From assembly GCF_017353255.1 (NCBI RefSeq), contig NZ_JAFMYU010000014.1, positions 62,001-126,000 on the forward strand: a stretch of DNA of 64,000 nt, written 5' to 3'. The first letter of the stretch is position 1; each line of letters opens with the position of its first letter. Shown one piece after another: positions 62,868 to 64,000 of this stretch. This stretch comes from Fibrella aquatilis. GTDB taxonomy: Bacteria; Bacteroidota; Bacteroidia; Cytophagales; Spirosomataceae. Below the pieces are notes generated by a model. The model ran no database searches. It worked only from the letters and a program-made list of their open reading frames with translations, and was not told the origin of the DNA. The translations under genes were made by a program, and so were the position numbers.

Positions 62868-64000
62868 CTAGGCCTCATCCGTCACACAACCTTCGCTGGC
62901 GCTTTTCACGTTGCGGATGTATTTGCCCAATATGCCTTTGGTGAACGGCGGGGCGGGTTGGGTCCACCTGGCGCGGCGGGCGGTCATTTCGTCGTCGGAG
63001 ATGTGCAGGGTTAGTTCGCGGCCAACGGCGTCGATGGTAATGCGGTCGCCGTCTTTTACCAGGGCAATGGGGCCACCCTCGAAGGCTTCGGGCGTGACGT
63101 GGCCCACCACAAAGCCGTGGGTGCCGCCCGAAAAACGACCGTCGGTGATGAGCGCTACTTTGTCGCCCAGGCCCGCGCCCATAATGGCCGAGGTTGGTTT
63201 CAGCATCTCGCTCATGCCGGGTCCGCCTTTGGGGCCGCTGTTTCTGATCACGATCACCTGACCGGGTAGAATCTCGCCTTTCGAGAGAGCCTCCACTACC
63301 TCGCTTTCGTGTTCGCAGACCTTTGCCACACCCTCGAAACGCAGGCCTTCTTTGCCCGTAATCTTGGCTACCGACCCCGTGGGGGCCAAGTTGCCCCGCA
63401 GAATCTGAATATGGCCGGTGGCTTTGATCGGGTTGCTCAGCGGGTGTACGATAGTTTGTTCCTCGAAATCAAGGTCGGGTGCATCGGCCAGGTTTTCGGC
63501 CACGGTTTTGCCCGTCACCGTCATGCAATCGCCGTGGATCATACCGTTTTCCCAAAGGTACTTCATCACGGCCGGCACCCCGCCAATGGCGAGCATGTCT
63601 TCCATATAATACTTGCCGCTGGGCTTCAGGTCGGCCAATAGCGGCACGCGGTCGCTGATCGCCTGGATATCGTCGATAGATAATGGCAGGCCAGCCGAAC
63701 GGGCAATAGCCAGAAAATGTAACACCGCGTTGGTAGACCCGCCAAGGGCCATCACCACCGTCAGGGCGTTTTCCAGGGACTTTGGGGTGATAATGTCGGC
63801 GGGCGTGATGTTCCGTTCGAGCAGTAGGCGCATGGCGGCACCAATCTTTTTGCACTCGTCCTGCTTGCCCTCGTGGGTGGCGGGGTAGTTGCTGCTGAAG
63901 GGTAAGCTCAGGCCCATGGCCTCAATGCTGGCCGCCATGGTGTTGGCCGTATACATGCCCCCGCAGGCCCCCGCGCCGGGAATCGAGTTGCGGATCACGC
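62868..64000 (-). CDS. ilvD: Dihydroxy-acid dehydratase, 5' partial
   Basis: C-terminal 377 residues of about 560; the start lies beyond the window. [20 protein letters not shown] carries a cluster cysteine; [37 protein letters not shown] and [20 protein letters not shown] are signature regions. Dehydrates dihydroxyacids to 2-ketoacids in valine and isoleucine synthesis. First of the ilv genes in the cluster's direction. Confidence 0.96.
   Translation of the reverse strand, partial: VIRNSIPGAGACGGMYTANTMAASIEAMGLSLPFSSNYPATHEGKQDECKKIGAAMRLLLERNITPADIITPKSLENALTVVMALGGSTNAVLHFLAIARSAGLPLSIDDIQAISDRVPLLADLKPSGKYYMEDMLAIGGVPAVMKYLWENGMIHGDCMTVTGKTVAENLADAPDLDFEEQTIVHPLSNPIKATGHIQILRGNLAPTGSVAKITGKEGLRFEGVAKVCEHESEVVEALSKGEILPGQVIVIRNSGPKGGPGMSEMLKPTSAIMGAGLGDKVALITDGRFSGGTHGFVVGHVTPEAFEGGPIALVKDGDRITIDAVGRELTLHISDDEMTARRARWTQPAPPFTKGILGKYIRNVKSASEGCVTDEA

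Noticed and set aside
1-64000. CRISPR arrays or rRNA operons
   Set aside because: No regularly spaced direct repeats and no rRNA-like conserved stretches were seen on either strand. The repeats present are inverted pairs with word tracts.

Overview
The window is a continuous 64 kb piece of a Bacteroidota chromosome, most likely from the order Cytophagales (Spirosoma/Fibrella-like). The evidence is Bacteroidota promoter elements (TAnnTTTG -7 boxes), a type IX secretion (T9SS) C-terminal sorting domain, the rpmG-DUF4295-ftsY order, and protein wording typical of that group. Base composition is mostly GC-rich. Several accessory patches (about 10.7-13.4, 44.5-45.7, 52.8-54.3 and 62.2-62.8 kb) look clearly more AT-rich. 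Both ends cut a gene: an Nramp transporter on the left and ilvD on the right.

Layout. 0-10 kb: Nramp transporter, a PilJ-domain secreted protein, secreted and hypothetical proteins, an amidohydrolase, a T9SS cargo protein, a LysE exporter, and the GTPases Der and Era. 10.3-13.4 kb: an initiator tRNA split by a 290-nt group I intron, followed by an AT-rich cassette of three unknown genes and a small HTH protein. 13.4-18 kb: a sodium/solute symporter, a DUF559 nuclease gene enclosed in ~76-bp inverted repeats, an LLM oxidoreductase and myo-inositol oxygenase. 17.9-26.3 kb: rpmG, DUF4295, ftsY and rimO, with a gluconeogenic pair (pckA-fbp) and its divergent XRE-type regulator in between. 26.4-43 kb: a 5'-truncated DUF1016 nuclease, then a surface-polysaccharide region with glycosyltransferases, a flippase-like protein, and a CDP-6-deoxysugar set (rfbF, rfbG, a 3,5-epimerase, a C-methyltransferase, a reductase and a CmcI-like protein). 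43-46.5 kb: a lipoprotein esterase, an HNH nuclease and a secreted protein. 46.6-64 kb: a branched-chain amino-acid supercluster, all on the minus strand (ilvD ... ilvB-ilvN ... ilvC ... leuC-leuD-citramalate/IPM synthase-leuB-leuA). Interleaved in it are a VapBC-type pair, two paralogous polytopic membrane proteins, an AraC regulator and a GNAT-like protein with two tiny paralogous partners.

The most unusual structure is a set of about fifteen long hairpins. Each has nearly perfect arms of 14-85 nt and sits exactly in the gaps between genes, often reaching into a stop codon or lying a few bases from a start codon. Arms are built from short repeated words, differ from locus to locus, and sometimes share modules. 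One pair encloses the DUF559 gene; another replaces the 5' end of the DUF1016 gene. Together with the intron-split initiator tRNA and the GNAT/small-protein operon, these are the best candidates for undescribed biology here. All functional calls rest on reading motifs by eye; no database search was possible.
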